A stretch of DNA of 64,000 nucleotides from Simplicispira sp. 125 (GTDB lineage: Bacteria > Pseudomonadota > Gammaproteobacteria > Burkholderiales > Burkholderiaceae_C): positions 62,001 to 126,000 of the forward strand of contig NZ_QEKM01000001.1 in assembly GCF_003096555.1 (NCBI RefSeq). Reading direction: 5' to 3'. A model generated the notes under the pieces. It had not been told where the DNA came from, searched no databases, and saw nothing but the letters and a program-made list of their open reading frames with translations. The first letter of the stretch is position 1. Every line of letters starts with the position of its first letter. Both the position numbers and the translations under genes were made by a program. Below are positions 62,993 to 64,000 of the stretch, in pieces.

Positions 62993-64000
62993 ATGACCGA
63001 TTTGCACAAACGCACTCTGCTGAAAGTGGCCGCGATGTCCGCCGTAGCCGCCGCCGCACTCGTGGGCTGTGGCAAGAAGGAAGAGCCCGCTCCGGCCCCT
63101 GCACCCGCGCCTGCGCCGGTCACCGAAGCCCCGGCGCCCAAGCCCGAGCCGCTCAAGATTGCGTTTGCCTATGTCGGCCCGGTGGGCGACGGTGGCTGGT
63201 CGTATGCCCATGACAACGGACGCAAGGCGCTGGAAAAGGAATTTGGCGACAAGATCGTTACCAGTTTCGTGGAAAGCGTGCCCGAATCGGCCGACGCCGA
63301 GCGCGTGCTGCGCGACATGGCGGGCCAGGGCAACAAGCTGATTTTTGGCACCACGTTCGGCTACATGGAATCCATGCTCAAGGTGGCTGCGGACAACCCC
63401 GGCATCAAGTTCGAGCACGCGACCGGCTACAAGACCGCCGAGAACATGCGCACCTATGACAGCCGCACCTATGAAGGCGCGTACATGGCGGGTGTGATTG
63501 CCGGTGCCATGACCAAGACCAACACGTTGGGCGTGGTCGGCTCGGTGCCCATCCCCGAAGTGCTGCGCAACATCAACAGCTTCACGCTGGGCGCGCAAAG
63601 CGTGAACCCCAAGATCAAGACCAAGGTGGTCTGGGTGAACGAATGGTTCAGTCCTCCCAAGGAAACCGAAGCGGCCACGTCGTTGATCAACGGCGGCGCC
63701 GACGTGCTGTTCCAGAACACCGATTCGCCTGCTGTGCTGAAAACCGCACAGGAAAAAGGCAAGCGCGCCTTTGGCTGGGATTCGGACATGACCGCTTATG
63801 GTCCCAAGGCACACTTGGCGTCGGCCGTGATCAACTGGGGTCCTTACTACATCAAAGCTACCAAGGATGCGCTCGATGGCACCTGGGCCACGGGCCAAGC
63901 CTGGTGGGGTGTGAAGGAAGGTGCGATTGACCTCGTGTCCATTGCCGAAGATGTGCCAGCCGAGACCAAAGCCAAGGTTGAGGAAGTCAAGAAGGGCCTG
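62993..64000 (+). CDS. BmpA-family substrate-binding lipoprotein of the purine importer (3' end cut)
   Basis: 336 residues are visible and the frame is open to the window edge. The start follows GAAGGA. RRxFLK-like TLLKVAAMSAVAAAALVGC gives a lipobox Cys near 26, then a Pro/Ala linker. The BMP domain shows IAFAYVGPVGDGGWSYAHDNG, GNKLIFGTTFGYMESMLK, YEGAYMAGVIAGAMTKTNTLGVVG and NGGADVLFQNTDSPAVL. BmpA-type proteins bind purine nucleosides or bases; location next to xdhAB suggests a purine. It completes the importer operon. Confidence 0.93.
   Translation, partial: MTDLHKRTLLKVAAMSAVAAAALVGCGKKEEPAPAPAPAPAPVTEAPAPKPEPLKIAFAYVGPVGDGGWSYAHDNGRKALEKEFGDKIVTSFVESVPESADAERVLRDMAGQGNKLIFGTTFGYMESMLKVAADNPGIKFEHATGYKTAENMRTYDSRTYEGAYMAGVIAGAMTKTNTLGVVGSVPIPEVLRNINSFTLGAQSVNPKIKTKVVWVNEWFSPPKETEAATSLINGGADVLFQNTDSPAVLKTAQEKGKRAFGWDSDMTAYGPKAHLASAVINWGPYYIKATKDALDGTWATGQAWWGVKEGAIDLVSIAEDVPAETKAKVEEVKKGL

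Overview
The window is GC-rich chromosomal DNA from a betaproteobacterium of the order Burkholderiales, most likely family Comamonadaceae (Acidovorax-like). This rests on gene orders I know from that group (ubiB-fmdB-DUF502-aspS-nudB; the ispE-tRNA(Gln)-prs-rplY-pth strand; mutM-dynamin-mutY; rapZ-recN-nadK-hrcA) and on short dispersed intergenic repeats of a Comamonadaceae type. I see no phage, plasmid or CRISPR signal.

Layout. 1-9641: end of ubiB, a sodium:solute symporter, an FmdB zinc ribbon, a DUF502 membrane protein, aspS, a CsgG-like lipoprotein, nudB, ybhP-clsB, and folE followed by a short BLUF blue-light sensor. 9889-17117: accessory genes (EamA and LysE exporters, DUF429, an esterase-like protein, DUF945, an amidase, a YfhL-type ferredoxin). 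17183-22988, minus strand: pth, rplY, prs, tRNA-Gln, ispE, lolB and a TPR protein. 23019-26950: mutM, a dynamin-like GTPase and mutY. 26975-31441: rapZ, recN and nadK on the minus strand and hrcA on the plus strand. 31464-31789: a tRNA-Ile(CAT) gene whose anticodon loop is split by a 249-nt group I intron. 32132-34648: tRNA-Arg(ACG) and a MaeB malic enzyme.

34795-44524 and 54275-64000 together form a purine-catabolism locus. Purines enter through a BmpA/NupABC-type ABC importer and an NCS2 permease. Xanthine dehydrogenase XdhAB, with accessory XdhC, makes urate. PuuD (membrane urate hydroxylase with a cytochrome c domain), 5-hydroxyisourate hydrolase, a UraD-AllC fusion and the allantoinase PuuE carry it on to allantoin, allantoate and beyond. 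A GntR regulator lies inside the locus. A perfect 26-bp palindrome lies upstream of it, and related sites precede the permease and puuD. An AcrAB-OprM-type RND pump with its TetR repressor, a Crp/Fnr regulator and a GGDEF protein (44525-54289) split the locus in two.

The most notable structures beyond the genes are four. First, the intron-split tRNA-Ile(CAT). Second, a family of roughly 45-bp stem-loop repeats (six clear copies) with compensatory stem changes; two copies lie in frame inside purine genes, exactly at interdomain linkers of puuD and xdhA. Third, a 169-bp MITE-like element in the xdhA/LysR divergent promoter region. Fourth, the GntR operator set.
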